NCBI GenBank assembly: GCA_965231865.1
Contig: CBDDOJ010000001.1
Location: 744,001-808,000, forward strand
DNA from: WTGA01 sp965231865
Lineage (GTDB): Bacteria; Pseudomonadota; Gammaproteobacteria; Arenicellales; Poriferihabitantaceae
DNA: 64,000 nt
Direction: 5' to 3'
Shown: positions 36,412-45,861 of the stretch, one piece after another
Layout of the letters: every line of letters begins with the position of its first letter
Numbering within the stretch: the stretch's first letter is position 1
The notes under the pieces: generated by a model
The model's database searches: none
What the model saw: the letters and a program-made list of their open reading frames with translations, nothing else
Told to the model about the DNA's origin: nothing
Translations under genes and position numbers: made by a program

Positions 36412-37587
36412 TCAGCCCAAAGAACGCACAAATTCCGCAATTCGCGCACTGGCAATTCTCATTTTTTCGTCTTCGGCACACAGGCTGACCCGGATCAACC
36501 CCTTTCCCGACTCACCAAAGCCATCGCATGCAAGCACCGATACATCATGCCTGTCCAGCAACTTCCGGGAAAACTCAAGACCCGAAATCCCCAATTCCCG
36601 GATGTCCAGAACCATGTACATTCCACCCGCAGAACCCACCACATTCAATCCTGAAACCGCGGTCAGGGTTTCTTCAAGGATCTTTCTTCGACGGCCCATG
36701 CTTTCCCTGATCTCATCCGCCGTATCCGTGCCGATCTGAAAAGCCGAAATTGAGGCGTCCATGACAAATTCAGGCAAACCATAGCTCATGCACATGGACA
36801 GGTTGCGCAAATGCGTCGCCAGGTCCGGGGGACCGACAACCCACCCCAGTCTCCATCCCGTCATTCGGTGTGATTTGGAAAGACTGGATATCGTAATGCA
36901 TACCTGGTCTGCACCTGGCAGGCTGGCAGGACTTGCCCGGTGTTCAGGCAGCAGAATCTCCTGGTAGACATCGTCGTTGATCAACCAGATATCCTGTTTC
37001 AGACAGATGTCTACCAGTGGCCGGTACTGTTCCAGTGCGTAAACCGCCCCAGTGGGATTGTTGGGGGAATTCAGCAGAATCGCGCGGGTCTTTGCTGTAA
37101 TACTGGCAATAATGTCATCCGGATCAATTTGAAACTGATTTTCCGCTCTCGCCAGTACGCTCACAAGCCTTGCGCCGGGTGCGGTGACCGCAGCCGGATA
37201 GGTCGTGTAATACGGCTCGATCAGGATCACTTCATCACCGTGTTCCAGAATACACTGGGCGGTGGAAAACAAGGCGCTTTGGGCCCCCGCGAACACGACA
37301 CAATTCCTTTCATCCACATCCTGCCCGGTTAATTCACGGTGGCGTTTCGAGATTGCCCTGCGCAATTCCAGCAACCCTTCCACCGGGGTATAGTGATGTC
37401 TGCCCGATTGAAGACTGGAAATGGCGGAATCAACGATTTTCCTTGGTGTGACCTCGTGTGTCTCCTGACCAACACTCAGAACGATGATGTCTTCACCCGC
37501 CTCGAGCCGGGCCAGCCCTTCATAGTGGGTATCCCAGGCATCCACCCCTTCACCCGCTATTCTTTTGGTCACACTGGAAAATTTCAT
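36412..37587 (-). CDS. Class I/II PLP-dependent aminotransferase
   Basis: About 391 residues from an ATG at 37585-37587 (an ATG six bases upstream is equally possible). Fold-type I landmarks: YTPVEGLLELRRAI near residue 65, NSPNNPTGAVY near 160, the Schiff-base lysine in SSLSKSHRMTGWRLGW near 225, and a terminal arginine in KGLIRVSL. Resembles aspartate/aromatic-type transaminases of the I-gamma branch. Convergent with the PhyH gene. Amino donor unknown. Confidence 0.88.
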   Translation of the reverse strand: MKFSSVTKRIAGEGVDAWDTHYEGLARLEAGEDIIVLSVGQETHEVTPRKIVDSAISSLQSGRHHYTPVEGLLELRRAISKRHRELTGQDVDERNCVVFAGAQSALFSTAQCILEHGDEVILIEPYYTTYPAAVTAPGARLVSVLARAENQFQIDPDDIIASITAKTRAILLNSPNNPTGAVYALEQYRPLVDICLKQDIWLINDDVYQEILLPEHRASPASLPGADQVCITISSLSKSHRMTGWRLGWVVGPPDLATHLRNLSMCMSYGLPEFVMDASISAFQIGTDTADEIRESMGRRRKILEETLTAVSGLNVVGSAGGMYMVLDIRELGISGLEFSRKLLDRHDVSVLACDGFGESGKGLIRVSLCAEDEKMRIASARIAEFVRSLG

Positions 37588-38104
37588 TTGCATCAATATG
37601 CCGGGATTGGGATGCAAAGGGTAACCCGCTGAATCCAGACTGCGTGCGGGTGCAATACTCCCTGAAAAAAACTATTCCCCACACCAGTATGGAAAATGGC
37701 AGAACTGTCCGCCCGATGTGCCCGCCGATTCCCGGGTGCACTCATGGAAACCCGGCCTGTCCGCTCCCTGTCCATTGCACGAAGATCCTTTCTTGTTTTG
37801 TATTGGTCATTGATGGCAGTGAACCCCTGATTGACTGAAAAGACAGGATAATCCGACAAACCGGCCATGGCCTGCAGATGTATGGAAGTAGAGGCCCAAC
37901 CTTACCGGATATCAGGGCCAAAAGAAAACCTAGCGCGGTCCGGTCAATTTTCCTCTGTGTTCCTGGCAGGGATTTTCTCCATGGCTCCATGGATGGAAAA
38001 CAGCCCGGACAATCCCTGGCCGGTTCCCGCCAGAGATGCAAACAGCGAGACAACCCGATGCACCAGTGAAAGACCTGCACTTTTCCTGTCAAGTCGAAAC
38101 CGGG
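37588..38104. other. About 515-base gap, no gene recognised
   Basis: Overlapping short frames on both strands, none with a recognisable domain. It separates the aminotransferase from the acidic-tail protein; presumably includes the aminotransferase promoter. Confidence 0.4.
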
Positions 38105-38509
38105 TCAATCCTCGCTGCAGGATTGAATTTCAATCTCATCAAACTCATCGTCAAAATCCATGTCATCATCCGCGACCTCCGGCTCAACTTCAACAATCTT
38201 GTCGGCCTCGGAAACCGAACCGGCCGGGTTCCCTTCATCGGTCACCTCTTCCAGGTATTGAGATTTTATCTCCATCAGTTCGGGGCCATATTGATCCTTT
38301 GCCCTCTGCAATGCCTTACCAGTCAGACCCCGAACCTTGGGCTTGAGAATTTTTTCGACGTATTCAACCATGAATCCATAGTTGGTGTTGTACAACCATA
38401 TCTTTCCTTTGTCGGCAGCAGGGAAGACCGGATCCCAGATCAATATTGCGTCACCCTTTCTGGACTGAAGCAACCCGTACCAAGTCCCCTTTTTTTTCGT
38501 TTGATGCAT
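38105..38509 (-). CDS. Hypothetical protein with acidic C-terminal tail
   Basis: 134 residues; I do not recognise the family. The N-terminal part (TWYGLLQSRKGDAILIWDPVF; IWLYNTNYGFMVEYVEKIL) is mixed alpha/beta with many aromatics; the last 45 residues are strongly acidic (EVEPEVADDDMDFDDEFDE). No signal peptide or membrane segment. Isolated between two long spacers. Confidence 0.55.
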   Translation of the reverse strand: MHQTKKKGTWYGLLQSRKGDAILIWDPVFPAADKGKIWLYNTNYGFMVEYVEKILKPKVRGLTGKALQRAKDQYGPELMEIKSQYLEEVTDEGNPAGSVSEADKIVEVEPEVADDDMDFDDEFDEIEIQSCSED

Positions 38510-38660
38510 GTTTTACAAATGGGAGGAGTTAACGTATACCTGTATCCCGACCTGCTGACCTGTTACAGCCAATTCAGACTTCTTAGGGCGATTTTATGGA
38601 AAAATTATCCATTTTCAATACCGCCCATTAACAAAGATGCCAAATTGAGGACAAAATACC

Positions 38661-40031
38661 CTACGGGAAAGTGAACCCGGTCCTGAATGAGTCCATGCCC
38701 GGCAGGCGCCAAATCCTGTCAATGGTTTCCAGCATCTGGTTTTCAGAAATCCCACCCCCAAATTGCGCCAGCCGCATTGCCTTTTGCTCCAGTTCATCAC
38801 GGCTCAACATGTTCCCCGGGTCTCCTTTTGGCGTATCCACCACCGCTACCAGCACCTCACCGCTGTTCAGTTCCACCTCGACCCTGGATCCCCATTTTTT
38901 CGGATACCAACTGTCAATTTCGCTGTCTACCCTCATTTCCACTTTTTCGCGAAGAATGGTATTGACCGGATCTGCAAGGGCCTCTTCCGTAAAATCCGAT
39001 ACGCTTGCCCTGCGGTACCGGATGATCAGTGCCAGCACAAACCCCATCGAAAACTTCGATTGGTGGATACTGTCAGGAATTTCCACAGCACCGAGCACAT
39101 CACTCGCGGCCTGATAGACATGAGCCCTGATTTTTCTGACTGATTTCCAATCCAGGTCCGCTTCATTGCAAATCTTCAGCAGTGCATCCGCCGCCGGATG
39201 GGTGTGGCGGCAGGATGCATGAAATTTAAATGACGTTTCAGACAGGGCCCAGCGTTCACCGAGCCGGTCAGTCAGCTTCCCTGCATCGCCTTCTCCAAGC
39301 ATGCCCGCAGCCATGCCCTGCTCTCCTTCCAGTATTTGAGCAGCCGCGGTTAACCCGTATTTCGCCGAATAGGCCGCAAGCAGTCCATCCGCTGCGGCCT
39401 TGGCAGTATGCAACTGCTTTGAGTCGGCAGCGTCCCGCAAAAATTCCCATAACCCCGCAGCCTGGGTACCTGCCGACCCCAGGGCATTGCGCATTGCCAC
39501 GGCATGCAGGCCCAGCAAGCTTGCGGTGGCCATGGCGGCAGCCACCGTCCCCGCGGTAGCGGTCATATGGAACACCCTGTAGTGGGACCTGCCAAGATAC
39601 TCTCCCACCCTGATGCCGCATTCATACCCTGCGGCAGCGGCAACAATAAAATCCTGACCCGAAATCCTCACATCCGCCTGTGCCTGTGCAAAAACAGGGG
39701 GAAATACCACTGTCCCGGGATGAAAAATAGATGAATTGTGCAGATCATCCTGTTCGACGACATGGGATGCCGCTGCATTCACCATGGCAGCAAACAATGG
39801 GCTGGTAGTCCTCCGGCTGCCAAATAACCGGCATGGCCCGGTGTCAGGCCCCATCTCCCGTGCAATTTTCCTGAACACGTCCACACTGTGCGCCGATGCC
39901 CCGGCCACTGCAGACCCATACCAGTCAAGAAACAGCCACTGGATACGGGTCACCACATCCGGGGGGATCTGGGTGAATTTCAAATTGGCGGCAAAATTCG
40001 CAAGGCGGGCGGAAGGCGAATCAACCATCAT
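38661..40031 (-). CDS. MmgE/PrpD-family protein
   Basis: About 456 residues from the ATG at 40031 (a second ATG follows at 40028; the open frame extends further upstream without a better start). Family features: FLDWYGSAVAGA near residue 33, HVVEQDDLHNSSIFHPGTVVFP near 87, HASCRHTHPAADALL near 270. The family includes 2-methylcitrate dehydratase, cis-aconitate decarboxylase and iminodisuccinate epimerase. No prpB/prpC partners are near, so propionate catabolism is not supported. Confidence 0.85.
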   Translation of the reverse strand: MMVDSPSARLANFAANLKFTQIPPDVVTRIQWLFLDWYGSAVAGASAHSVDVFRKIAREMGPDTGPCRLFGSRRTTSPLFAAMVNAAASHVVEQDDLHNSSIFHPGTVVFPPVFAQAQADVRISGQDFIVAAAAGYECGIRVGEYLGRSHYRVFHMTATAGTVAAAMATASLLGLHAVAMRNALGSAGTQAAGLWEFLRDAADSKQLHTAKAAADGLLAAYSAKYGLTAAAQILEGEQGMAAGMLGEGDAGKLTDRLGERWALSETSFKFHASCRHTHPAADALLKICNEADLDWKSVRKIRAHVYQAASDVLGAVEIPDSIHQSKFSMGFVLALIIRYRRASVSDFTEEALADPVNTILREKVEMRVDSEIDSWYPKKWGSRVEVELNSGEVLVAVVDTPKGDPGNMLSRDELEQKAMRLAQFGGGISENQMLETIDRIWRLPGMDSFRTGFTFP

Positions 40032-40262
40032 TCTTCTTGGATCAGCAGTGGTGGCCAGAGATAATACCACCCTGGATTATAACCATTCAGACCTGGACGA
40101 TCCCGCAATAATGCGTGCAAAGAAGTCCGGGGGACGAACCCTGCAATACCATTTTGGTCCATCCACCGTAAAACCCGTTCATTCCGGGCCGGAAGACAGG
40201 TCTGAACAGCATGCCGTTTTTCGGAACCTGATTTGTCCCGCGGGATGCCCTGGCTGGCAGCG

Positions 40263-40282
40263 AAAAAACCACCGTTGTGGTT
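40263..40282 (-). terminator. Intrinsic terminator downstream of the group II intron
   Basis: Reverse strand AACCAC-AACG-GTGGTT (40282-40267) followed by TTTT. It would be the original terminator of the SDR-like gene (42321-43088), now separated from it by the intron. Confidence 0.7.
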
Positions 40283-40431
40283 GACGCGAAGTAAAATGAA
40301 ATGGGGGGGGTTGGTTCAGGTAGAGTAGAGAACTGGCGCGCCAATTTTAGGGTCCGGTGGCATGGTTTCCATCACTTTCGTTTTGGTCCTCAGTCCGGCT
40401 CCCATTATCACGTTTCCAGTTCCCTCTCGTC

Positions 40432-40465
40432 AAACCAGGCGTGCGGATTTCCCGCACCCGGCTTT
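40432..40465 (-). ncRNA. Group II intron domain V (catalytic core)
   Basis: 34-nucleotide hairpin with the AGC catalytic triad near its 5-prime end and paired arms GTGCGG / CCGCAC around a GAAA-containing loop. It lies ten bases after the maturase stop codon. Confidence 0.8.
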
Positions 40466-40474
40466 CCGATGAGA

Positions 40475-41815
40475 TCATGCCTTCGCCCACGGAAGGCCCT
40501 TGGTCCTCGACGCAAGGTGTATCAGGCCGTAGTCATTCCACAGCCTCTCATCCGAGAAGCGCACATACTTCCCAGACTTCACCTTGTGCTTCCGACAGAG
40601 CCACTGTCGCAGCCGCCTGGTTGCGTGTCTGTCCACCGCTGCATAGGCGGGACTGACCTGTCCAAGATAGAAGTACTGTGACCAGCCGGATATTGTCCGG
40701 TTCAGTCTGTCTACCATCCATTCCGGGTCTTTTATCCCATATCGTCGGTGGGTCAATTCACTTACCTTGCGGCAGATGCCCTGAACGCTCGCCTTGCTGG
40801 GCCGGTTGCCAATATATGACCCCTTTCCATTACGGCGGTAATTGCGTCCAATTCGGTACCCCAGAAACTCAAAGGCCTCATCCGGGCACCGCAGGCATTG
40901 GGTTTTCCGTTCGTTGATCGGAAGCTTCAGTCTCGACATGAGCCGCTCGACCGCCGCCAGCATTTCTGCCGCCGGAGCCTTGCCAAGCACACGCAGGTCA
41001 TCCGCGTAATTCACGGTCTCCGCCCGGAACCGCCGGGCATAGCCCAGCTTCTTCCAGCCCAGCAGGAAACGCCGCATGTAGAGGTTGCTGGCCAGCGGGC
41101 TGATCGGGGCACCCTGTGGGGTGCCCTTGCGCTCCCTGCGCGCCCGGTTCGTGCGACGTTTGCCGCCCTTCCCGTCATCCTCTTCCACCGCCATCTCCAG
41201 CCATGCCTTGAGCAGCTTCAGCATCCGCCCGTCGCTGATGCGCCGGGCAAAACACTTCATCAATTCAGCATGGGGAATCTGACCAAAGTAATCCGCCAGA
41301 TCGCAGTCAACCACTTCATTGTGTCCCCGGTTCAGGAGACCATGGACGCCTTTTACCGCGTCTTGGGCGCTTCGCCCCGGCCTGTAGGCATACTGCTCCG
41401 GTTGCAGGTCCGCTTCGACAATCGGTTCCAATACCAGCAACGCCGATGTCTGTGCGACCCGGTCCCGTATGCAGGGAATCCCCAAGGGCCGGAACTTGCC
41501 GGGCTGTTTCTTCGGAATCAGTACCTGACGAACCGCTTTCGGTTCGTAGGTCCCGTCCCTCAGCTCCCGCGCCAGTTCCCCGATCCAGCGTTCCACTCCA
41601 ATCGCCTCAATATCCGCGAAGCTTTCCCCATCCACCCCCGCCGTGCCGCCATTACGACGAACACGCCTCCAGGCTTCAAACAGAAAGTCCTCACGCCATA
41701 CCTTATCGATCAGCGCATGAAATCGCCTTTCGGGTTCTTCCTTCGCTTTCACATGTAAAACGCGCCGGAGTCTCCGAACACTAGGTGACCCTGTTAGACC
41801 TTCGTCAGTAGTCAT
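40475..41815 (-). CDS. ltrA: Group II intron reverse transcriptase/maturase
   Basis: 446 residues. RT blocks: VLIPKKQPGKFRPLGIP (about 98-114), YAYRPGRSAQDAV (about 142), GTPQGAPISPLASNLYM (about 231) and the catalytic YADD (270-273). The maturase X/GIIM domain follows (SGWSQYFYLGQ near 375). No C-terminal HNH endonuclease, as in several bacterial classes that use other priming routes. Encoded within intron domain IV, reading in the intron sense. Frame is intact. Confidence 0.95.
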   Translation of the reverse strand: MTTDEGLTGSPSVRRLRRVLHVKAKEEPERRFHALIDKVWREDFLFEAWRRVRRNGGTAGVDGESFADIEAIGVERWIGELARELRDGTYEPKAVRQVLIPKKQPGKFRPLGIPCIRDRVAQTSALLVLEPIVEADLQPEQYAYRPGRSAQDAVKGVHGLLNRGHNEVVDCDLADYFGQIPHAELMKCFARRISDGRMLKLLKAWLEMAVEEDDGKGGKRRTNRARRERKGTPQGAPISPLASNLYMRRFLLGWKKLGYARRFRAETVNYADDLRVLGKAPAAEMLAAVERLMSRLKLPINERKTQCLRCPDEAFEFLGYRIGRNYRRNGKGSYIGNRPSKASVQGICRKVSELTHRRYGIKDPEWMVDRLNRTISGWSQYFYLGQVSPAYAAVDRHATRRLRQWLCRKHKVKSGKYVRFSDERLWNDYGLIHLASRTKGLPWAKA

Positions 41816-42307
41816 GTCTTTCCCCCTTTACGTTTTGTTCTCAAAGTCAGGCCTCTTTCCTCCACCGGCATTACCCGGCTTCCTCAGTACTACAGGCCCG
41901 TCCGCCACCCTGCCGGCCCGGCCTGCCCCTCGCGGGGTTCCGGTTTGGTGCGTGCTAACACCACCGACAGGGCTTCCCGTGTTGCTACCATCTCCATCTT
42001 CCATGCGTGCTATCGTCACTACCCCGGCGGAACCGGACGGTGCGTGGGTCGCTCGCTTCCCGTCCAGTAGCAGCCTTCCCCGGATTTCCGGCGGGTCGGC
42101 TTCCACGTTGAATGTTTCGGGGCCTGCTCAACGTTTACTCGCGTTATGGCCCGCATGGTCGCTGAACCGCCCAAGGCGGTCCTTTTGTCAAAGTGCTTCA
42201 GTCCATATCGTTACCTTTATGTCCTGCTCCGACTGCTAACCGGCTGGAGCGACAGTTGCCGGGCGGGATTCGCACCCACAAGGAAATGGCGCCTTTCCAC
42301 GGCGCAC
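41816..42307 (-). ncRNA. Group II intron domains I-III (5-prime ribozyme part)
   Basis: The 492 bases between the intron 5-prime end and the maturase start have no gene. They contain the expected structured RNA, for example GGAAAGGCGCC near the 5-prime end and GGTGCGAATCCC, which can look like a tRNA T arm but is intron sequence. Confidence 0.65.
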
Positions 42308-42320
42308 GGAAAAACCAATT

Positions 42321-43088
42321 CTAGACAGCCAATGGCTGATCCAGCGGGGTGGGATCGACTGCGTTTTCCTCCACGGACCGGACGGCATTGGATATTCTGG
42401 CAGTGATGCTCCGGTATTGCCGGTAGGCAATGCGGTCCGTCATCTGGGGCTGATCATGCAGATAAACCAGTTCGGGGGTGGTAATTGCACTCACTTCCAC
42501 CTGTTTTCCCTTGAATTCCTCCTGCATTCTGGAACAGATTTCCTGCCATCCAAAGTGGGTGCTGCTGCGGCTGTACCGGATCGCCGTCATACCAAGATCC
42601 ACAAACACAATCTTGCTGTTTGAGAACTTCCGCAAATAAGGATAGACCGCATTGACAAAAGACACGGGTTCGAACGGGGTCTCGTCAGACGGAACCCGGG
42701 GATTGAGCATGAACCGGGTTGCACAATATTCAGACAGCGTATCGTTGACCAGATAAATGATTGCATCCAGGCTGCCAAATATTTCGATGAGGGCCTGCAG
42801 CTGCATATATTTTCCATGGCCGGCGGCCTTCAAAGTCCCCTTGACACACTCCGGAAAGGTGTCGTGCAAACGATCCTGGAGCGCTTCATTGCTTCCATAC
42901 AGAAACAGGGAATTCCCCTCTACCGCCAGATCTTCTACAATCTTCCGGGAAAATGGGTTGTCAACACCACATACCAGTATGTTTTTGTTTGTTATCTTCG
43001 GCACCGATCTTCCAGTTTCAATATTCAGGGTATCACCGATCACAAAATAAAATCGCTGTTGACACCAATTGAGTATACTGAACAGCAC
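42321..43088 (-). CDS. Degenerate SDR-like Rossmann protein
   Basis: 255 residues (a GTG at 43004 would give a shorter protein starting just before the fold). NILVCGVDNPFSRKIVEDLA and LDAIIYLVND resemble the first and fourth strands of short-chain dehydrogenases, but the glycine-rich loop and the Y-x-x-x-K catalytic pair are not evident, so activity is doubtful. No signal peptide. Its 3-prime flank was invaded by the group II intron, 13 bases after the stop, leaving the coding region intact. Confidence 0.6.
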   Translation of the reverse strand: MLFSILNWCQQRFYFVIGDTLNIETGRSVPKITNKNILVCGVDNPFSRKIVEDLAVEGNSLFLYGSNEALQDRLHDTFPECVKGTLKAAGHGKYMQLQALIEIFGSLDAIIYLVNDTLSEYCATRFMLNPRVPSDETPFEPVSFVNAVYPYLRKFSNSKIVFVDLGMTAIRYSRSSTHFGWQEICSRMQEEFKGKQVEVSAITTPELVYLHDQPQMTDRIAYRQYRSITARISNAVRSVEENAVDPTPLDQPLAV

Positions 43089-43189
43089 ATTACCCCATAC
43101 TTAACGACGAATTAAGAATTGTTAATGTTGCGACACCCCGCTGTTCGGTGAGCCCGACCGCTCCGCGGTCCCCGGTTTCGTCACCCGGA

Positions 43190-44089
43190 TCAGTAAACCG
43201 GGGGGGTATTGCCGGCCAGGGAGTCTATCAGGATAACCTGGTTTTTCCTTTCCCTGAGCTTGATGGAGAGGTAGTCACTCCTGCTCATTTCATACAGTTG
43301 TGCATGGTATTTTTCCGTGTGGTCAAACCACCTTTCCAGCCGCCTTCGGTATTGCATCTCGTCAGTGTCCGCACCCGCCACTTCAAAATAGGCCTGGATT
43401 GAAAGCAGATATCGCACAATGTTTCTTTCGGCACCGCCGCGTTGCCCTCCCACATATCTTACCTCACCATTTTGCTTCGTTTCAGCGACTGAAAATCCGA
43501 TTTTTCTTCGCCCTGCGGTGGCCAGATAAAGCCTGGACAGACTGGCGGCCATCCCGGGCCGGCTGGACAAGTCGAATTCCAGATAAATACCGCCATCCCT
43601 GCCGATGGCCCGAAAGCGAAAGTCGTAATCGGAACTCCCGTAAGGCCCTTTTTTCGCAGTGAACCTGGCAATAAACACCCCGTCCACCACCCCTGCCTCA
43701 AAATCCAGCAACAGCAACCGGGATTGATCGGGTGTCCGGTATCGTTTTGTACTGACATAAAATCCCAGCTTTGTATTTCCATGGACACTCTGATACATGC
43801 ACGCTTTAACGTTCAGGTGCAGGGGAATGAATTCACACCATTCAGAGGCCTGGGACAACCGGTTTGCAAATTCAAAAAACGGAATCGATGGAATGAAACT
43901 GGCTACCGTCGCGCTTAGAATCTTTCCTTCCCGGGTGGATTGCAGGGTGAACGGCAGTGATTCGGAAGCACGGTTCTGCTTGAACATTGCATAGCGCTCC
44001 AGCATTCCGGCTTTCGTTGCAGCCAGGGAATTCAGGCTCAGCGTGAAAAACGCGATATACAGGAACAACCTGAAACCCTTCACACCCAA
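43190..44089 (-). CDS. Exported protein of unknown function
   Basis: 299 residues from TTG (or 297 from a GTG two codons later). N-terminal signal peptide: KGFRLFLYIAFFTLSLNSLAA, with cleavage probably after the alanines. The mature part has many aromatic/charged alternations (LLLLDFEAGVVDGVFIARFTAKKGPYGSSDYDFRF), suggesting a beta-rich fold, perhaps lipid-binding like START/SRPBCC proteins, but I do not recognise a family. Upstream of the SDR-like gene on the same strand. Confidence 0.6.
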   Translation of the reverse strand: MGVKGFRLFLYIAFFTLSLNSLAATKAGMLERYAMFKQNRASESLPFTLQSTREGKILSATVASFIPSIPFFEFANRLSQASEWCEFIPLHLNVKACMYQSVHGNTKLGFYVSTKRYRTPDQSRLLLLDFEAGVVDGVFIARFTAKKGPYGSSDYDFRFRAIGRDGGIYLEFDLSSRPGMAASLSRLYLATAGRRKIGFSVAETKQNGEVRYVGGQRGGAERNIVRYLLSIQAYFEVAGADTDEMQYRRRLERWFDHTEKYHAQLYEMSRSDYLSIKLRERKNQVILIDSLAGNTPPVY

Positions 44090-44283
44090 TTTCAGAACCC
44101 TACCATGTCATTTCTTCCAGCGCTCTTTCTGAATGACCGGGGACAGAAGATTGTGCACCCCCAAACCCAGCATTTTAGTGCATTACTTGCGGCCAGTATT
44201 GTGTTAAAAAACCCCATCGCCGATCATTGGCCTATAATAGCATTCGATTTTCGATTGCTTTGCACAATATCCCGACACCGACC

Positions 44284-45834
44284 ATGCGCAATAGAAAAAA
44301 ACGGGGCACCCGCCTTCCCAGGTCAGGCTCCGAAACCAGGAAAGCCCCCGGCATTCAACAGTTACCCTGGCAACAGGTGCAAAATCCTTATCCCCCGTTT
44401 GAGATACTGTCTTCGGAACAGATTGAATCCATTGACGCTACCGCGATGAAAATTCTGGAGAATACCGGGTTGCGGTTTCACAATGATGAAGCACTGTCCA
44501 TACTGGAATCCCATGGTGCGGATGTGGACTTCGATACCTGCATGGTAAAAATGGATGAAGACCTCGTCAGGAAACATGTGGCGACCTGTCCGGAGTGGTT
44601 TACCCTGTATGCACGCAATTCCCTGCACGATGCAAAAATCGGCAAGAATTACATCAACTTTACCCCGGTCAGCGGCCCGCCGAATATCTCCGATCTGGAC
44701 AAGGGCCGACGGCCCGGTACGTACGAAGACCAGTGCAATCTGATCAAGCTCACCCATTGCCTGAACATCGTCAACATGTCGGGTGCAAGCTCTGTAGAAG
44801 CCATGGACCTGCCGGCCGATACACGGCATCTTGATTTCTACAAGGCCCAGATCATTTATGGTGACCAGGTTTGGAATGCCCGTGCCATTGGCAAACAGCG
44901 AGTGGAAGACGCGGTACAGCTGAATTGCATGGCCCGGGGCATCCGTCCCGAGCAAATGGCCGATGCGCCCGGGCTGCTCACCGTGATCAATGTGAATTCC
45001 CCCCTGGTTGTGGACAAGGAAATGCTGGAGGGCCTGATGGCGATGACCCGGTATGGCCTTCCCTGCATCGTTACGCCATTCACGCTTGCCGGGGCGATGA
45101 GTCCGATCACCCTGGCCGGGGCACTGGCCCAGCAAACGGCTGAAGCCCTGGCCGTGATTGCCTTTGTACAAATGGTGCGCCCGTATTGCCCCGTGGTTTT
45201 CGGCGGCTTTACTTCAAATGTCGACATGAGATCAGGCTCTCCGGCATTCGGCACGCCGGAATACATAAAAGGAGTTCTGGTGGGAGGACAGCTCGCCCGC
45301 TATTACAAATTGCCCTACCGGTCCAGCAACGTGAACGCAGCCAATGATGCGGATGCCCAGGCAACCTATGAGTCCGCCATGTCTCTTTGGGCCTGCTTTC
45401 TTGCGCATGCGAACGTGATTAACCATGCTGTGGGCTGGATGGAAGGGGGGCTTTGTGCGTCCATGGAAAAATTCATCATTGATGCTGAAATGCTGCAGAC
45501 CATGGTGGAAGCCTTCAAACCGTTGCAGATCAGCGAAGAAGAGTTCGGGTTGGATTCAATACGGGAAGCCGGGCACGGTGGTCATTTTTTTGGGACCGCC
45601 CATACAATGGACCGATACAAAACGGCCTTTTATACCCCCATCCTTTCCGACTGGCAGAACTTTGAAAACTGGCAGCAGGCGGGGGCAAAATCCGCTACGG
45701 TGCGCGCCAATGAAATCTGGAAATCATTGCTCGAAAACTACCAGGCACCCCCCATTGACCAGGCAGTCCTTGCACAACTTGATGCGTATATCCGTCGCAG
45801 AAAAGAGGAAATTCGACAGCATGGTGTGGTGTAG
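44284..45834 (+). CDS. MttB-family (trimethylamine methyltransferase-like) protein, non-pyrrolysine type
   Basis: 516 residues from the ATG at 44284; the basic start MRNRKKRGTRLPRSG is typical of this family, and the longer frame from 44227 is rejected. Landmarks: ENTGLRFHNDEAL, NFTPVSGPPNISDLD, GAMSPITLAGALAQQTAEAL, GHGGHFFGTAHTMDRY. No in-frame TAG and no adjacent corrinoid gene. It is a paralogue of the 11.4-kb protein but diverged. Nine codons' worth of spacing separate it from the ThDP enzyme downstream, so both are probably one operon. A TATAAT lies at 44233. Confidence 0.85.
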   Translation: MRNRKKRGTRLPRSGSETRKAPGIQQLPWQQVQNPYPPFEILSSEQIESIDATAMKILENTGLRFHNDEALSILESHGADVDFDTCMVKMDEDLVRKHVATCPEWFTLYARNSLHDAKIGKNYINFTPVSGPPNISDLDKGRRPGTYEDQCNLIKLTHCLNIVNMSGASSVEAMDLPADTRHLDFYKAQIIYGDQVWNARAIGKQRVEDAVQLNCMARGIRPEQMADAPGLLTVINVNSPLVVDKEMLEGLMAMTRYGLPCIVTPFTLAGAMSPITLAGALAQQTAEALAVIAFVQMVRPYCPVVFGGFTSNVDMRSGSPAFGTPEYIKGVLVGGQLARYYKLPYRSSNVNAANDADAQATYESAMSLWACFLAHANVINHAVGWMEGGLCASMEKFIIDAEMLQTMVEAFKPLQISEEEFGLDSIREAGHGGHFFGTAHTMDRYKTAFYTPILSDWQNFENWQQAGAKSATVRANEIWKSLLENYQAPPIDQAVLAQLDAYIRRRKEEIRQHGVV

Positions 45835-45861
45835 GAGAGGCGGTTGTTTTCCGGAACCCCG

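Larger units (their letters stand above)
40320..42307 (-). mobile_element. Group II intron, about 1,988 bases
   Basis: The 5-prime end GTGCGCC is at 42307-42301 on the reverse strand. Its ORF is an intron reverse transcriptase/maturase. Domain V is read at 40465-40432 (34 nt, AAAGCCGGGTGCGGG, with a GAAA loop core and a closing CTGGTTT arm). Domain VI ends in GAACTGG ... CCAGTTC, and the intron ends CTCTACTCTAC at 40320 (AY end). All catalytic landmarks are present, so it is probably splicing-competent. It sits 13 bases after the stop of the SDR-like gene and upstream of that gene's terminator. Confidence 0.8.

Noticed and set aside
40087..40344. Reverse 85-codon frame across the intron 3-prime junction
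   Set aside because: It spans the intron end and a terminator, so it cannot be a stable gene.
42240..42307. tRNA-like GGTGCGAATCCC arm
   Set aside because: No acceptor stem or anticodon arm; it is part of the group II intron 5-prime domain.
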